Positions 1 to 10,273 of a DNA stretch of 64,000 nt are shown here, one piece after another. The notes below the pieces were generated by a model that did no database searches, was not told the origin of the DNA, and saw nothing but the letters and a program-made list of their open reading frames with translations. Both the position numbers and the translations under genes were made by a program. Source of the stretch: CBDCGJ01 sp965216645 (lineage in GTDB: Bacteria; Pseudomonadota; Alphaproteobacteria; GCA-2731375); assembly GCA_965216645.1 (NCBI GenBank), contig CBDCGJ010000042.1:124001-188000 (forward strand). Direction: 5' to 3'. Every line of letters starts with the position of its first letter. Position 1 is the first letter of the stretch.

Positions 1-1
1 C

Positions 2-3000
2 GGCGGCACCGCGGACGACACGTTGAGCGGCGGCGCGGGCGACGACCATCTTGAGGGTGGTGTCGGCAATGACCGATATCTGTTCAACGCCGGCGACGGC
101 AGCGACACCATCGTTGACAGCGTAGGCACGGCCGACAAGATCGTCTTCGGGTCCAATGTGCTGGTTTCCAACATATACGCGGAACGAGGCGCGGATGGAA
201 ACAGTGTCAAATTGGGTCTCGTCGGCAGCGCCGACGCGATTACCTTCGGTCCCGGCATAGAAAGCGTCGAGTTCAGCGATGCTTCGACCACGGTATGGAG
301 TTACGAGCAGGCGGCGCAAATGGCGCTTGATCAAACAGCTACCACAGGTGCTGACAGTCTTTCCGGCATCATTGGCTCGATCACGCTCGATGGCGGCGTT
401 GGCGACGATACCTTGCGGGCGGCGTCCGGCAATACCGTCCTTCTCGACATCGGATCGGGTCAAGATGTTCTGGTGGACTATCCAGTCAATATCTCGATCG
501 AATTCGGCTCATCCCTTACACCGGAGGACATCCACGTATCACGTGTTTCCAATGCCGATGGTACCGTCGATTTGGTCCTTGGTGTTCGCGGTACTACGGA
601 TCAGCTGACCATCGTCGACCAGTTTGCCGAGGATCGGCAAATCAGTTCGTTCGCGTTTTCTGGCGGTCCGATCTGGAACCAGGATGCACTACTCAGCGCC
701 GTCCTCGCGGAAGAGGCGACCAACCACGCCGACACGCTGATCGGCGGCTACGGTAACGATACGATCAACGGCGGCGGGGGTAACGACTTTTTGGTTGGCG
801 GCATCGGAGATGATCTTTACGAGTTCGGAGTTGGCGGTGGCCACGACACGATCGGAGGAATTGGTGTCTTCGCTGACTCTCCACATTTTGATTGGGATAC
901 TTTGAAGTTTGTCGGCCTGCAAGAGACAGATGTTTCATGGTCGCAGACAAATCCTTTGGAACTAGTTGCAACTATCAACAGTACCGGCGAAAGCATCACC
1001 ATGCCAATCATGTCATATTACGGTGGTTCGGTGACAACGATGCCGCAGGCGTATGTTTTTAGCTATCTGGACACAAGCGGTAATCCCGTGGAGATATCGA
1101 AAGGTTCCTGGGACATACTTAAAACGTTATATGGGTATGACAAAAACGGTACTGAGGGCGATGATCTTCTTAATTGGGACGATTGGGCACACGGCTATGA
1201 TACGATCGATCCGCTCGGGGGCAACGACTATATATTTAGTTACTACGATGATGCGACAATAATATTTGGCACCGGATATGGTGTCGATACTTACGACGAC
1301 CAAAAAATTTATAGCAATATCCCCGGCTATCCCTACGTCGGTTGGGAAGACGATAGAGCCGAGGACACAGTTCAGCTGACAGGCGACCTAACTCTCAGCG
1401 ACCTGACTTTCTATCGCAGTGGCCCGGAACTCGAAGATCTAATTATAGAGATCGACGACACCGGTGATCAATTCATCGTAAAAGGCCAGTTTAGCGATTT
1501 TTCACACTTCGATCTCAGCATTATCCTCACAGAAGAAGAAGGTAGGTACCAACTGCCAGAAGGGTTCGATGATCCGAACGAATTGACGAGCGAAGACGTT
1601 ACATGGAAAGACATTCCCGTCGGCGTTATGCACTGGGATCTGAACCATAATCCCTGGGATGAAGGCTCCAGATTTCGCGACGGCATCGACTTCGTTGAAT
1701 TCACCGACGGCTCCGGGCTGACGCTCAATCGTGTCGACATTGCTAATTTGGCGTCGGAAGTTCTGATCGAGGGCGACAATGTGCTCTCCACCGACTTCTC
1801 CGGTGGGACGTTAGACGGCGGTGACGGCAACGACGTGCTGCAAGGCGGTTCCGGCAACGATGTCTTTGTCTTCGATCGCGGATATGAGGAAGACGTGATC
1901 GTCGATTCCGGCGGTAACGACATGATCTCGTTCGGGGCCGGCGTGTTGGTCAACGAGGTGCAGTTCAGCCGGGTCGGCGAGGATGGCGACGATCTGTTCA
2001 TCGAGGTCGGTGGTGTCGAACGTTTGACCATGCTGGTGGAGGACCAGTTTGCCAGCGCCACGGACATTCCTGTCGAGAGCTTCGAGTTTACGGACGGGAC
2101 GGTCTATAGCTGGCAGGAGGTGCAGGAGATCATCCTGGCGCAGCAGGTGACCTGGGGTGACGATTCCATCACCGGCTTCCGCACCGACGACTTCATCGAA
2201 GGCGACAAGGGTGACGATTGGCTGGTCGGCCATTATGGCCACGACACCATATTGGCGGGTGATGGTGCGGACACGGCGGTGTTCTACGGGCCGGTCGAAG
2301 ATTATCTGGTGACGGTGAACGGCAATATCACCACGGTGACCGATCTGCAGGCGGTCGGCGGCGACGGCACGGACGAGCTGCATGACGTGGAGCATCTCGA
2401 GTTCCTGGCGATCCGGCCGGGCACGGCGAACGACACGGTGACCGGCGACGAGGACAATGTGCTGACCATCGACGCGTTGGCCAACGATGTCGCGCTCGAC
2501 GGCGGCGCCTATACGTTGACTGGGGCCACGGTCAGCACCGGCCTGGGCGACGTGAGCATCGTCGACAACCAACTGGTCTACGATCCGGGCAGCCATTACA
2601 ACCATATGAGCGACGGCGAGAGCGTCGCGGTTCAGATCGACTATACGGTTGACGACGGTCTCGGCGGCAGCGACGGCGCCACGGTGTTCCTAACCGTCGA
2701 CGGCATCAACGACGCACCGACCCTGGGCGCGGATACGGCGGCCACGGACGAAGACAGCGCAGTCACGGTAGCGGACGTGTTGGCCAACGACAGCGATCCG
2801 GAAGGCGACGGCTTCAGCCTGACCGGGGTTTCGACCCAACCCGGCCAAGGCAGTGCCAGCTTTAGCGGCAACAGCGTGACTTACGATCCCGGCAGCGATA
2901 TGCAATGGCTGGCGGATCAGGAAACCGCCGACGTTACCGTCAGTTACACGGCGGAAGACGTGCACGGCGCGGCCAATACCGGGGCTTTGGTTGTCACGGT

Positions 3001-6000
3001 CAGCGGCCTGAATGACGCGCCGGACGCGGTCGACGATCTCAATGCCGGCGGCTTCGCCAACGGCGACATCGTGATCGACGTGTTGGGCAACGACGTCGAT
3101 CCGGATCTGTCGGACGATCTCTCGATCACGGCGGCGACCCTGACCGCGGGGCTGGGCAGCCTGGCGATCGGCAACGACGTATTGATCTACAGCCCGGACG
3201 GCGCCTACGACTATCTCGACGATAATGAGAATGTGACCGTCAGCATCGATTACAGTATCGTCGATCCCCATGGCCTGGGCGACAGCGCCAGCGTGGCCTT
3301 GACCGTGTTCGGCCTGAACGACGGCGGCATCGCCGGTGATGATACGGCGACGGTGGATGAAGATGGTACGGTCAGCTTCGATCCGTTGCTGAACGATACA
3401 GATCCGGAGGGCGACACGCTCTCCCTGGTCGACGTCAGCGTTGTCTCAGGCGGCGGCACCGCGTCGGTGTCCGCCGGCCAGATCGTTTACGATCCGGGGA
3501 CCGACTATCAATATTTGGCCGACGGTGAATCTTCGGATGCCATCCTGTCCTATACCCTGCAAGACGATCGCGGTGCCATCGGGACCGGTTCGGCCACGGT
3601 CACGGTGACCGGCAGTAACGACGCACCCGTGGCGATGTCCAACAATGCCGGCACGGACGAAGACAGCTCGATCCTAATCGACGTCTTGGCCAACGACAGC
3701 GATCCGGATACGAGCGACGTCTTGAGCATCGTCTCGGCGTCGGTGGCGAACGGCCTGGGCAGCGTTACCATTGAGAATGGCAAGTTGCGCTACGATCCGG
3801 GCAGCGACTATCAGTCCTTGGCGGTGGGACAAACCGCACAAGTGACGCTAGATTACGGAATCGAGGACAATCACGGCCTCGGCGCCAGTAGCACAGTGGT
3901 GGTGACGATTACCGGCACCAACGACGGTCCCGTGGCGGCCGCTGACAGCGGTGCGACGGACGAAGGCACGGCAGTGACGGTCGATGTGCTGGCGAACGAC
4001 ACCGACATCGATACCGGCGATCTGTTGACCGTGACAGCGGCCTCGGTATCTTCGGGCAACGGCGCGGCCAGCGTTCAGAATGGTCAGGTGGTCTATGACC
4101 CAGCCGGCGGCTACGAGTATCTCGGCGTCGGCGAAAGCGCCGTTGTCGACATTGCCTACACCATCGAAGACGATCATGGCGGCAGCGACGGCAGCACGCT
4201 TCAGATCACCGTTAATGGCCTGAACGACGGCCCAACCGCCGCAGCGGATAATGTCGCGGCCGACGAAGACAACACGGTACTGATCGATGTCTTGGCCAAC
4301 GACAGCGATATTGATGGCGATGTCCTGACTATCCAGTCCGCGTCGCTTGACAGCGGTCTAGGCTCGGTGGTTGTCGAGAATGGCAAGCTGCGCTACGATC
4401 CGGGCAGCCACTATCAATCCCTGGCGGTCGGCGAGAGCGCCGTCGTCGGTCTGAGTTACATGATCGATGACGGCAATGGCGGCAGCGACACCGCTACTGT
4501 TACAGTGACAATAGCCGGCGTCAACGATGGCCCTAGTGCGGTCGACGATACCGGCGGTTCGACGGATGAAGAGTCCGCGATCACGTTGGCGGTGCTCGGC
4601 AACGATACGGATATCGACGCCAGCGACTTGTTGAGCCTGACCGGTGCGACGATCAATTCCGGCAATGGCAGTCTGTCGATCGTCAACGATGAGATCGTCT
4701 ACGACCCGAACGGTCAATATGAAAGTTTGGGTGTCGGCGAAAGCGCCGATGTCATAGTCGGCTACGATATCGGCGACGGCAATGGCGGAACGGATTCGGC
4801 GTTGGCGACGGTGACGGTCACCGGCGTCAATGACGGCCCGCAAGCGGTAGCCGACAGCGCCGCGACGGACGAGAACAACGCCATCCAAATCATGGTGCTG
4901 GCCAACGATAGCGATGTCGACGGCGACGATCTGACCGTAACCAGCGCCAGTGTGTCCAATGGCCTGGGCGGCGTCTCGATCGTCGACGGCACGAAACTGA
5001 ATTACGATCCGGGCTCGGATTACGACTATCTCGCCGACGGCGCCACGGTCACGGTCGACCTCGCCTACGCTATCGCCGATGGACAAGGCGGGACCGCTAA
5101 CGGCACGGTCGCGGTGACAGTAACGGGGACCAACGATGATCCGTCCCTGGTCGCCGATCTGGCCACCACCGACGAGGACAGTTCGACCAATATCGACGTG
5201 CTGGCCAACGATAGCGATGTCGATGGCGGCACGTTGAGCCTGGATGACGTTTCGATCGTCAGCGGCGGTGGCAGTGCGACAGTTGTCAATGGCGAAGTCA
5301 CCTACGACCCGCAACAGGCCTATCAAAATCTGGGCGTCGGCGATAGCGCCGAGGTCGAGCTCAGCTATACCGCGGGCGATGGTCAAGGCGGCAGCGACAG
5401 TGCGGCGGTCACGGTCACGGTGACCGGCCTGAACGACGATCCGACCGCGAACGGCGACACGGTGTCGACGGATGAAGAGACGGCGTTGCTGATCGACGTG
5501 TTGAGCAACGATAGCGACATCGACGGGGATACCATCGCGGTGACGGCAGCGACGTTGGCGAACGGCTTGGGCAGTGTCTCTCTGCAATCTGGCCAAGTGC
5601 ATTACGATCCCGGCAGCGCCTATCAGGATCTGGCGGTCGGCGACAGCGCGACAGTCACGCTTGATTACACCATCGCCGATACACACGGGGCGCAACAGTC
5701 GAGCAGCGTCGTCGTGACTGTCGATGGCGTCAATGATGGGCCGGACGCCCTGGCCGACAACGGCAGTACTGACGAGGATTCGAGCGTTTCCATCGATGTG
5801 TTGAGCAACGACAGCGATATCGATGGCGACACCCTGACCGTGACCGCCGCCTCCGTGACGAGCGGCGGGGGTGCGGTTTCGATCCAGAACAACCAATTGA
5901 GTTTCGACCCCGGCACCGATTTCCAATATCTGGCCATCGGCGCGACCGCCAACTCCGTGCTCACCTACACCATCGACGACGGCAATGGCGGCAGCGACAG

Positions 6001-8758
6001 CGCGGATGTTACCGTCACGGTAACCGGCAGCAATGACGGGCCCGTCGTCACGGCCGATACGGCGAGTACGAATGAAGATACTGCCACCACGGTCGCGGTG
6101 TTGGCCAATGACAGCGATCCGGATGGCGATGCGCTCAGCCTGATAGCGGCGTCCCTCGCCAACGGGGCGGGCGCGGTATCCATTCAGAACGATCAGATCG
6201 TATACGATCCGACCGGCGCTTACGACAATTTGGCGGTGGGGCAATCCGCGACCGTCGAATTGGACTATACGGTTGCCGATAGTCACGGTCTCAACAGCCC
6301 AGGTACGGCACAAATCACGGTAACCGGCGTCAACGACGCGCCGCTGGCGGCGGACAATACGGCCGCGACCGACGAAGATGTGCCGATCACCATCGACGTG
6401 TTGAGCAACGACAGTGACATCGACGGCGATAGCCTTAGCGTCCAGAGCGCCAGTGATGGCAGCAACGGCAGCGTCGCAATCGAGACGGATGGGACACTGA
6501 CCTACACGCCGGACAGTGGCTTTTCCGGTCTCGACAATTTCACCTATGTGGTCGCCGACGGCAATGGCGGCACGGATACCGCGACGGTAACCGTGGATGT
6601 GATCAAGAGCGAGATTCTCGGCACAACCGGTGATGACACGCTCAGCGGCGGCGATGCGGGAGAGACCTTCTACGGCTATGCCGGCGACGATCTGATCTAC
6701 GGTAATGGCGGTGACGATTGGATCGACGGCGGCCCTGACGAGGACAGCATATATGGGGGAGCCGGCTCGGACACGGTCAATTATTCGAACTCGCCCGCAT
6801 TTGTTGAGATTGATTTAACTAGCACCGGCAGCCAAAGAGGTGATCGTGACGGCGATGCCAGGGGTGATAATCTTTACTCGATTGAAAATATTGTCGGTTC
6901 GAATTTCAATGACAAACTATGGGGTGATGACGCCGACAATATTATTGTCGGCCTGGACGGCAACGACAATATCCGAGGCTTTGGCGGCGATGACGTGTTC
7001 GTTTACGGCCGTACGAACAGTGGTCAAAATACCGACGAACTAACAGACGATTTCAATTCGGGCGATTTCGATATTCTACGCTTCGAGGACTGGATCGACT
7101 ATGACCAAGTTTGGTTGCAGAAGAGCGGGGCCCGCCTCAACGTTTATGTATTGGGGTCGGCCGAGTATTTCCAAATAGACGAATGGTACCGTTATAGCGT
7201 GCCCAGCGACCCTGCGGATTGGCCGGACTACTACGATACGAAACGCCACATCGATTTGTTCCAGACGGCGGACGGCCATATCATGTCGGCCTGGGACGTG
7301 GATGCCTTGGTTGATGCCATGGCGGCGACCGGATACACGGGCTATACCAGCGATACGGACCTGCCCACCTCGGTGGCAAGTGCCTTGGCGAGCGATTTCG
7401 CCGCGGCTTGGTTCCCCAATGCGGCGCCGACCGCCGTCGACGATACGGCGACGACGGATGAAGACAGCGATATCTTTATCGACGTGCTGGCAAATGACAC
7501 GGATCCGGACGGCGACTCACTGACAATCAAAAACGTCGAGAACCTGTCCAACCAGGGTACGGCCTTGGCGGCGGGCGGTCAGCTCCGCTTCGATCCGGGC
7601 GACGATTTCGCCTATTTGGCCAACGGCGAGAGCGAGGTGATCCAACTGACCTACACCGCCTTCGACGGCGCCGAAAAGGCGATCGGCATTGTCGATCTGA
7701 CGGTCACCGGGGTCAATGACGGGCCAACCGGCGTGACCGACCTGGTGTCCACACCGGATGACACGGCGCTGGTGATCTCGGTATTGACCAATGACGTCGA
7801 TCCGGAAGGCGATGCGATTTCGTTGGACAGCGCCAGCGGCGCCAGCAACGGTAGCCTCGTTCTGAATGGCGATGGGACTGTAACCTATACGCCAAACACC
7901 GGTTTCGACGGCCTCGACAGCTTCAGCTACACAATGTCGGACACTTATGGCGCGACGGGGACCGGAACGGTCCATGTCGCGGTGGACAACAACGTCAAGA
8001 CCGGTACAAACGGCAACAATAGCCTGAGCGGCAACGGTCAAAGCAGTTTGATCTTTGGCCTCGGCGGCAACGATTTCCTCGACGGTAATGGCGGTGACGA
8101 TCTGATTTCCGGCGGTACCGGGTCGGATACCATCTATGGCGACTACGGTAACGATATCGCCTATGGCGGTGACGGCGACGACATCGTCTACGGTAACCAG
8201 AACGACGATGTGCTCTATGGTGACGGCGGCAACGACACAATGTATGGCGGTCAGCACAATGACGATCTGCATGGCGGCGACGGCGACGACAAACTTTACG
8301 GCAATCTCGCCGATGATTCCTTGCATGGAGGTGCTGGCAACGACAGCCTGCATGGTCAAAGCGGTAACGATACTTATCGGTTCGGTTTCGGCGACGGTCA
8401 TGACGTCATCATCAATAACCTGGACAACTCAGATTCCAGTACGACCATCGACAAACTGATTTTTGAAGCCGGCGTGACCCGCGAACATATCTGGTTCAGC
8501 CAGGTTGCGGACGATTTGTATATGCACCTACTCGGTAGCGATGACTGGATCATGCTGGACGAGTGGGATGACGGCGGTTCGAAGGAACTGGACCAATACG
8601 AAACCGCGACCGGCGATGTCCTAGATAAGTCAGATGTCGCCGCACTGGTCAGTGCGATGGCGGCGTTCGATCCTGACGACGTGACGTTTGACGCTAGCGG
8701 CAATCCGATACTGCCGACGGCGGTGGACGCTGCGATCGTTGCGAACTGGACGACCTGA
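2..8758 (+). CDS. Giant RTX / VCBS-type repeat secreted protein (5' end outside window)
   Basis: The reading frame is open from the first bases of the window, so the true start lies upstream; at least 2919 residues are present. Glycine/aspartate-rich nonapeptide (RTX, calcium-binding) blocks occur near residues 10-25, 240-275, 600-625, 725-765, 2205-2260 and as a long tail at about 2665-2800. Between them lie 14 tandem cadherin/VCBS-like domains of about 100 residues (motifs DEDS, DVLANDSD, YDPGSDY, VTVTGxND), with two more near residues 2480-2660. Such proteins are typically exported by type I secretion using C-terminal RTX signals and act as adhesins or biofilm matrix proteins; that role is inferred from family. 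No catalytic domain was recognised. A glycosyltransferase follows 20 bases downstream on the same strand. Confidence 0.9.
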   Translation, partial: GGTADDTLSGGAGDDHLEGGVGNDRYLFNAGDGSDTIVDSVGTADKIVFGSNVLVSNIYAERGADGNSVKLGLVGSADAITFGPGIESVEFSDASTTVWSYEQAAQMALDQTATTGADSLSGIIGSITLDGGVGDDTLRAASGNTVLLDIGSGQDVLVDYPVNISIEFGSSLTPEDIHVSRVSNADGTVDLVLGVRGTTDQLTIVDQFAEDRQISSFAFSGGPIWNQDALLSAVLAEEATNHADTLIGGYGNDTINGGGGNDFLVGGIGDDLYEFGVGGGHDTIGGIGVFADSPHFDWDTLKFVGLQETDVSWSQTNPLELVATINSTGESITMPIMSYYGGSVTTMPQAYVFSYLDTSGNPVEISKGSWDILKTLYGYDKNGTEGDDLLNWDDWAHGYDTIDPLGGNDYIFSYYDDATIIFGTGYGVDTYDDQKIYSNIPGYPYVGWEDDRAEDTVQLTGDLTLSDLTFYRSGPELEDLIIEIDDTGDQFIVKGQFSDFSHFDLSIILTEEEGRYQLPEGFDDPNELTSEDVTWKDIPVGVMHWDLNHNPWDEGSRFRDGIDFVEFTDGSGLTLNRVDIANLASEVLIEGDNVLSTDFSGGTLDGGDGNDVLQGGSGNDVFVFDRGYEEDVIVDSGGNDMISFGAGVLVNEVQFSRVGEDGDDLFIEVGGVERLTMLVEDQFASATDIPVESFEFTDGTVYSWQEVQEIILAQQVTWGDDSITGFRTDDFIEGDKGDDWLVGHYGHDTILAGDGADTAVFYGPVEDYLVTVNGNITTVTDLQAVGGDGTDELHDVEHLEFLAIRPGTANDTVTGDEDNVLTIDALANDVALDGGAYTLTGATVSTGLGDVSIVDNQLVYDPGSHYNHMSDGESVAVQIDYTVDDGLGGSDGATVFLTVDGINDAPTLGADTAATDEDSAVTVADVLANDSDPEGDGFSLTGVSTQPGQGSASFSGNSVTYDPGSDMQWLADQETADVTVSYTAEDVHGAANTGALVVTVSGLNDAPDAVDDLNAGGFANGDIVIDVLGNDVDPDLSDDLSITAATLTAGLGSLAIGNDVLIYSPDGAYDYLDDNENVTVSIDYSIVDPHGLGDSASVALTVFGLNDGGIAGDDTATVDEDGTVSFDPLLNDTDPEGDTLSLVDVSVVSGGGTASVSAGQIVYDPGTDYQYLADGESSDAILSYTLQDDRGAIGTGSATVTVTGSNDAPVAMSNNAGTDEDSSILIDVLANDSDPDTSDVLSIVSASVANGLGSVTIENGKLRYDPGSDYQSLAVGQTAQVTLDYGIEDNHGLGASSTVVVTITGTNDGPVAAADSGATDEGTAVTVDVLANDTDIDTGDLLTVTAASVSSGNGAASVQNGQVVYDPAGGYEYLGVGESAVVDIAYTIEDDHGGSDGSTLQITVNGLNDGPTAAADNVAADEDNTVLIDVLANDSDIDGDVLTIQSASLDSGLGSVVVENGKLRYDPGSHYQSLAVGESAVVGLSYMIDDGNGGSDTATVTVTIAGVNDGPSAVDDTGGSTDEESAITLAVLGNDTDIDASDLLSLTGATINSGNGSLSIVNDEIVYDPNGQYESLGVGESADVIVGYDIGDGNGGTDSALATVTVTGVNDGPQAVADSAATDENNAIQIMVLANDSDVDGDDLTVTSASVSNGLGGVSIVDGTKLNYDPGSDYDYLADGATVTVDLAYAIADGQGGTANGTVAVTVTGTNDDPSLVADLATTDEDSSTNIDVLANDSDVDGGTLSLDDVSIVSGGGSATVVNGEVTYDPQQAYQNLGVGDSAEVELSYTAGDGQGGSDSAAVTVTVTGLNDDPTANGDTVSTDEETALLIDVLSNDSDIDGDTIAVTAATLANGLGSVSLQSGQVHYDPGSAYQDLAVGDSATVTLDYTIADTHGAQQSSSVVVTVDGVNDGPDALADNGSTDEDSSVSIDVLSNDSDIDGDTLTVTAASVTSGGGAVSIQNNQLSFDPGTDFQYLAIGATANSVLTYTIDDGNGGSDSADVTVTVTGSNDGPVVTADTASTNEDTATTVAVLANDSDPDGDALSLIAASLANGAGAVSIQNDQIVYDPTGAYDNLAVGQSATVELDYTVADSHGLNSPGTAQITVTGVNDAPLAADNTAATDEDVPITIDVLSNDSDIDGDSLSVQSASDGSNGSVAIETDGTLTYTPDSGFSGLDNFTYVVADGNGGTDTATVTVDVIKSEILGTTGDDTLSGGDAGETFYGYAGDDLIYGNGGDDWIDGGPDEDSIYGGAGSDTVNYSNSPAFVEIDLTSTGSQRGDRDGDARGDNLYSIENIVGSNFNDKLWGDDADNIIVGLDGNDNIRGFGGDDVFVYGRTNSGQNTDELTDDFNSGDFDILRFEDWIDYDQVWLQKSGARLNVYVLGSAEYFQIDEWYRYSVPSDPADWPDYYDTKRHIDLFQTADGHIMSAWDVDALVDAMAATGYTGYTSDTDLPTSVASALASDFAAAWFPNAAPTAVDDTATTDEDSDIFIDVLANDTDPDGDSLTIKNVENLSNQGTALAAGGQLRFDPGDDFAYLANGESEVIQLTYTAFDGAEKAIGIVDLTVTGVNDGPTGVTDLVSTPDDTALVISVLTNDVDPEGDAISLDSASGASNGSLVLNGDGTVTYTPNTGFDGLDSFSYTMSDTYGATGTGTVHVAVDNNVKTGTNGNNSLSGNGQSSLIFGLGGNDFLDGNGGDDLISGGTGSDTIYGDYGNDIAYGGDGDDIVYGNQNDDVLYGDGGNDTMYGGQHNDDLHGGDGDDKLYGNLADDSLHGGAGNDSLHGQSGNDTYRFGFGDGHDVIINNLDNSDSSTTIDKLIFEAGVTREHIWFSQVADDLYMHLLGSDDWIMLDEWDDGGSKELDQYETATGDVLDKSDVAALVSAMAAFDPDDVTFDASGNPILPTAVDAAIVANWTT
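2440..6606 (+). repeat. Tandem array of ~300-bp VCBS/cadherin-like coding repeats (14 units)
   Basis: Fourteen consecutive units of roughly 300 bp, with boundaries marked by codons for G-x-N-D-(A/G/D)-P at about 2701, 3006, 3312, 3612, 3915, 4216, 4515, 4822, 5129, 5427, 5727, 6027 and 6327. Units are similar but clearly diverged, so the array is old rather than freshly amplified. The last unit differs in its second half (YTPDSGFSGLDNFTY type). The regular composition produces long spurious antisense frames. Confidence 0.85.
7990..8400 (+). repeat. C-terminal RTX nonapeptide repeat block
   Basis: A run of GGxGxDxLxGG-type nonapeptides (for example GGNDFLDGNGGDD, GGDGDDIVYGNQ) encoding a parallel beta-roll that binds calcium. 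Position near the C-terminus fits the calcium-dependent folding module that precedes a type I secretion signal. Confidence 0.85.
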
Positions 8759-8778
8759 TAGCAACTGTTGTCGATATC

Positions 8779-9663
8779 ATGTCCGTTGCGATCGTCACCG
8801 CTTGTGACAAGAATATGTACGAGTTACTTCAAGGCTTAATCCTATCCTTGAGGGAACAGGCTCAACGGCCAATCGAACTTTGCTTCTTAGATATTGGTCT
8901 TACCGTTGAGCAGCGCCGTTGGGTTTCGGCAAGGGTTGATCACATTTGCGAGCCACGTAAGGACTTGATGGTGCCGACTTCCCATCGTCCTGAGCCTTAT
9001 ATGCAAGCGCAGATCTGTCGACCGTTCCTGCGTGAGTATTTTCCCGGGCATGACTGTTACTTTTGGATCGACGCCGATGTTTGGGTGCAGGACGGCCAAG
9101 CGTTAGAGGACTACATGATCGCGCTCGATGATCCCAAAGGCCGGCTGGAGATTGCCATTGCGCCAGAACTCCATCGCTCCTACCGTTTGATTTGGCCCGA
9201 GGCGGGGACCATTCGGCGTATGCGCTACCGGGAATTCGAGCACGCCTTCGATCGTCGCGTGGCGGCTGCGTTTTGCGACACGCCGATGCTGAACAGTGGG
9301 GTCTTTTGCGCACCGCATGATTCTCCGTTCTGGCAGCGTTATAGCTGGGCGCTGCAAGTCGCCTTTCAATCCCCACCGCGTCATCTCAGCGAGCAGATCG
9401 CAGCTAACTATGCCGTTCTGATTCACTACCACCCGCGCAAGAAAAATTTGAAGGCGGCGCTCATGCCTGCAACCCACAACTGGATGTGTCACTATGCGCT
9501 GCCCACCCGCGATCCCAATACCGGCCACCTAACAACGCCGGATTATCCTCACCATAAATTGGGTTTTGTGCATTTGGCCGGGAAATCGAAACGGGAGAAA
9601 TATCGACAGCTGGGATTGCTCTATCGATCGAGAAGCGACCAAGGCGTTTCTGGCGCGGCATGA
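8779..9663 (+). CDS. Glycosyltransferase-like protein (GT8-like, GT-A fold)
   Basis: 294 residues. The N-terminus SVAIVTACDKNMYELLQGL resembles nucleotide-diphospho-sugar transferases that start with a beta-strand binding the sugar nucleotide. A DxD motif (WIDADVW, Asp98 and Asp100) would bind metal and the nucleotide sugar. The mid region LNSGVFCAPHDSPFWQRY resembles the acceptor side of GT8-like enzymes. There is no signal peptide or membrane segment, so it is probably cytoplasmic. The start lies 20 bases after the giant RTX gene, which suggests co-transcription. Glycosylation of that protein is an attractive but unproven idea. Donor and acceptor are unknown. Confidence 0.7.
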   Translation: MSVAIVTACDKNMYELLQGLILSLREQAQRPIELCFLDIGLTVEQRRWVSARVDHICEPRKDLMVPTSHRPEPYMQAQICRPFLREYFPGHDCYFWIDADVWVQDGQALEDYMIALDDPKGRLEIAIAPELHRSYRLIWPEAGTIRRMRYREFEHAFDRRVAAAFCDTPMLNSGVFCAPHDSPFWQRYSWALQVAFQSPPRHLSEQIAANYAVLIHYHPRKKNLKAALMPATHNWMCHYALPTRDPNTGHLTTPDYPHHKLGFVHLAGKSKREKYRQLGLLYRSRSDQGVSGAA

Positions 9664-9665
9664 GA

Positions 9666-10106
9666 TCAAAAACTTCTGGGCTTAGGTTTGCTAAGTTGCG
9701 TCTTATCTCCGGTCAAATTCTTACACCGTAGAGCCTTCTCGATGGACATGTCGCCCCAATGGTCAACCACCGATTGGTCAATGACCCAGTTTCCGTCTGC
9801 AATCATTACTGTTGCGCTAGTCCGGTGTCGTCTCCGGCCGTCATTCATAATTCGCTCCGGTCGGATCTGTATGTCGAATGCGCACATGGAGTTTTGATTT
9901 GTACGGTACCCTTCGCTAATTTCATTCAGCAATTCCCTGTTGTCTGGCTTAGGGAAATCTCGGTAATTGCGCAGATAAATAGCGTGTTGTCGCGTCCCTT
10001 CCGCGAAAACCTCACAGATTTCCTTTAGGCTTCCCTGTATTTTCCCGGCCAACAGGGAACCGCCGCAAAGACGGGTTCGCAGCAGACTGCGTCCACCACC
10101 AACCAC
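9666..10106 (-). CDS. Hypothetical protein, possibly a fragment
   Basis: 146 residues from a GTG. The C-terminal part (AFDIQIRPERI, ATVMIADGNWVIDQSVVDHW) has plausible protein character, but no family was recognised. It converges on the glycosyltransferase gene, with stops three bases apart. No clear ribosome binding site is seen at the GTG, and the N-terminal 30 residues may be non-coding. It sits beside a decayed recombinase and could be the remains of a longer gene. Confidence 0.35.
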   Translation of the reverse strand: MVGGGRSLLRTRLCGGSLLAGKIQGSLKEICEVFAEGTRQHAIYLRNYRDFPKPDNRELLNEISEGYRTNQNSMCAFDIQIRPERIMNDGRRRHRTSATVMIADGNWVIDQSVVDHWGDMSIEKALRCKNLTGDKTQLSKPKPRSF

Positions 10107-10273
10107 CCCCGAAAACCGTCGGCGTTTCCGTCAGTGACGTGAAAATCGGCAATTTCTGGGGCTTTCCGAGGTGCATTTGGCATGACAATCTGCGAGAGAG
10201 ACGCTGAATTCAGCTCATTTCGAGAATATCGTTGACTTGTCTCTAACGGCCGTAATTGGCCACCAGACTGCGC

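Noticed and set aside
4358..6313. 651-residue open frame antisense to the RTX repeats
   Set aside because: It mirrors the 300-bp periodicity of the sense repeats, is rich in IAVIGQH-type repeats from reversed codons and resembles no protein family; a composition artefact.
2440..6606. CRISPR-like or recent tandem duplication
   Set aside because: Repeats are 300-bp coding units with diverged sequence and no spacers.
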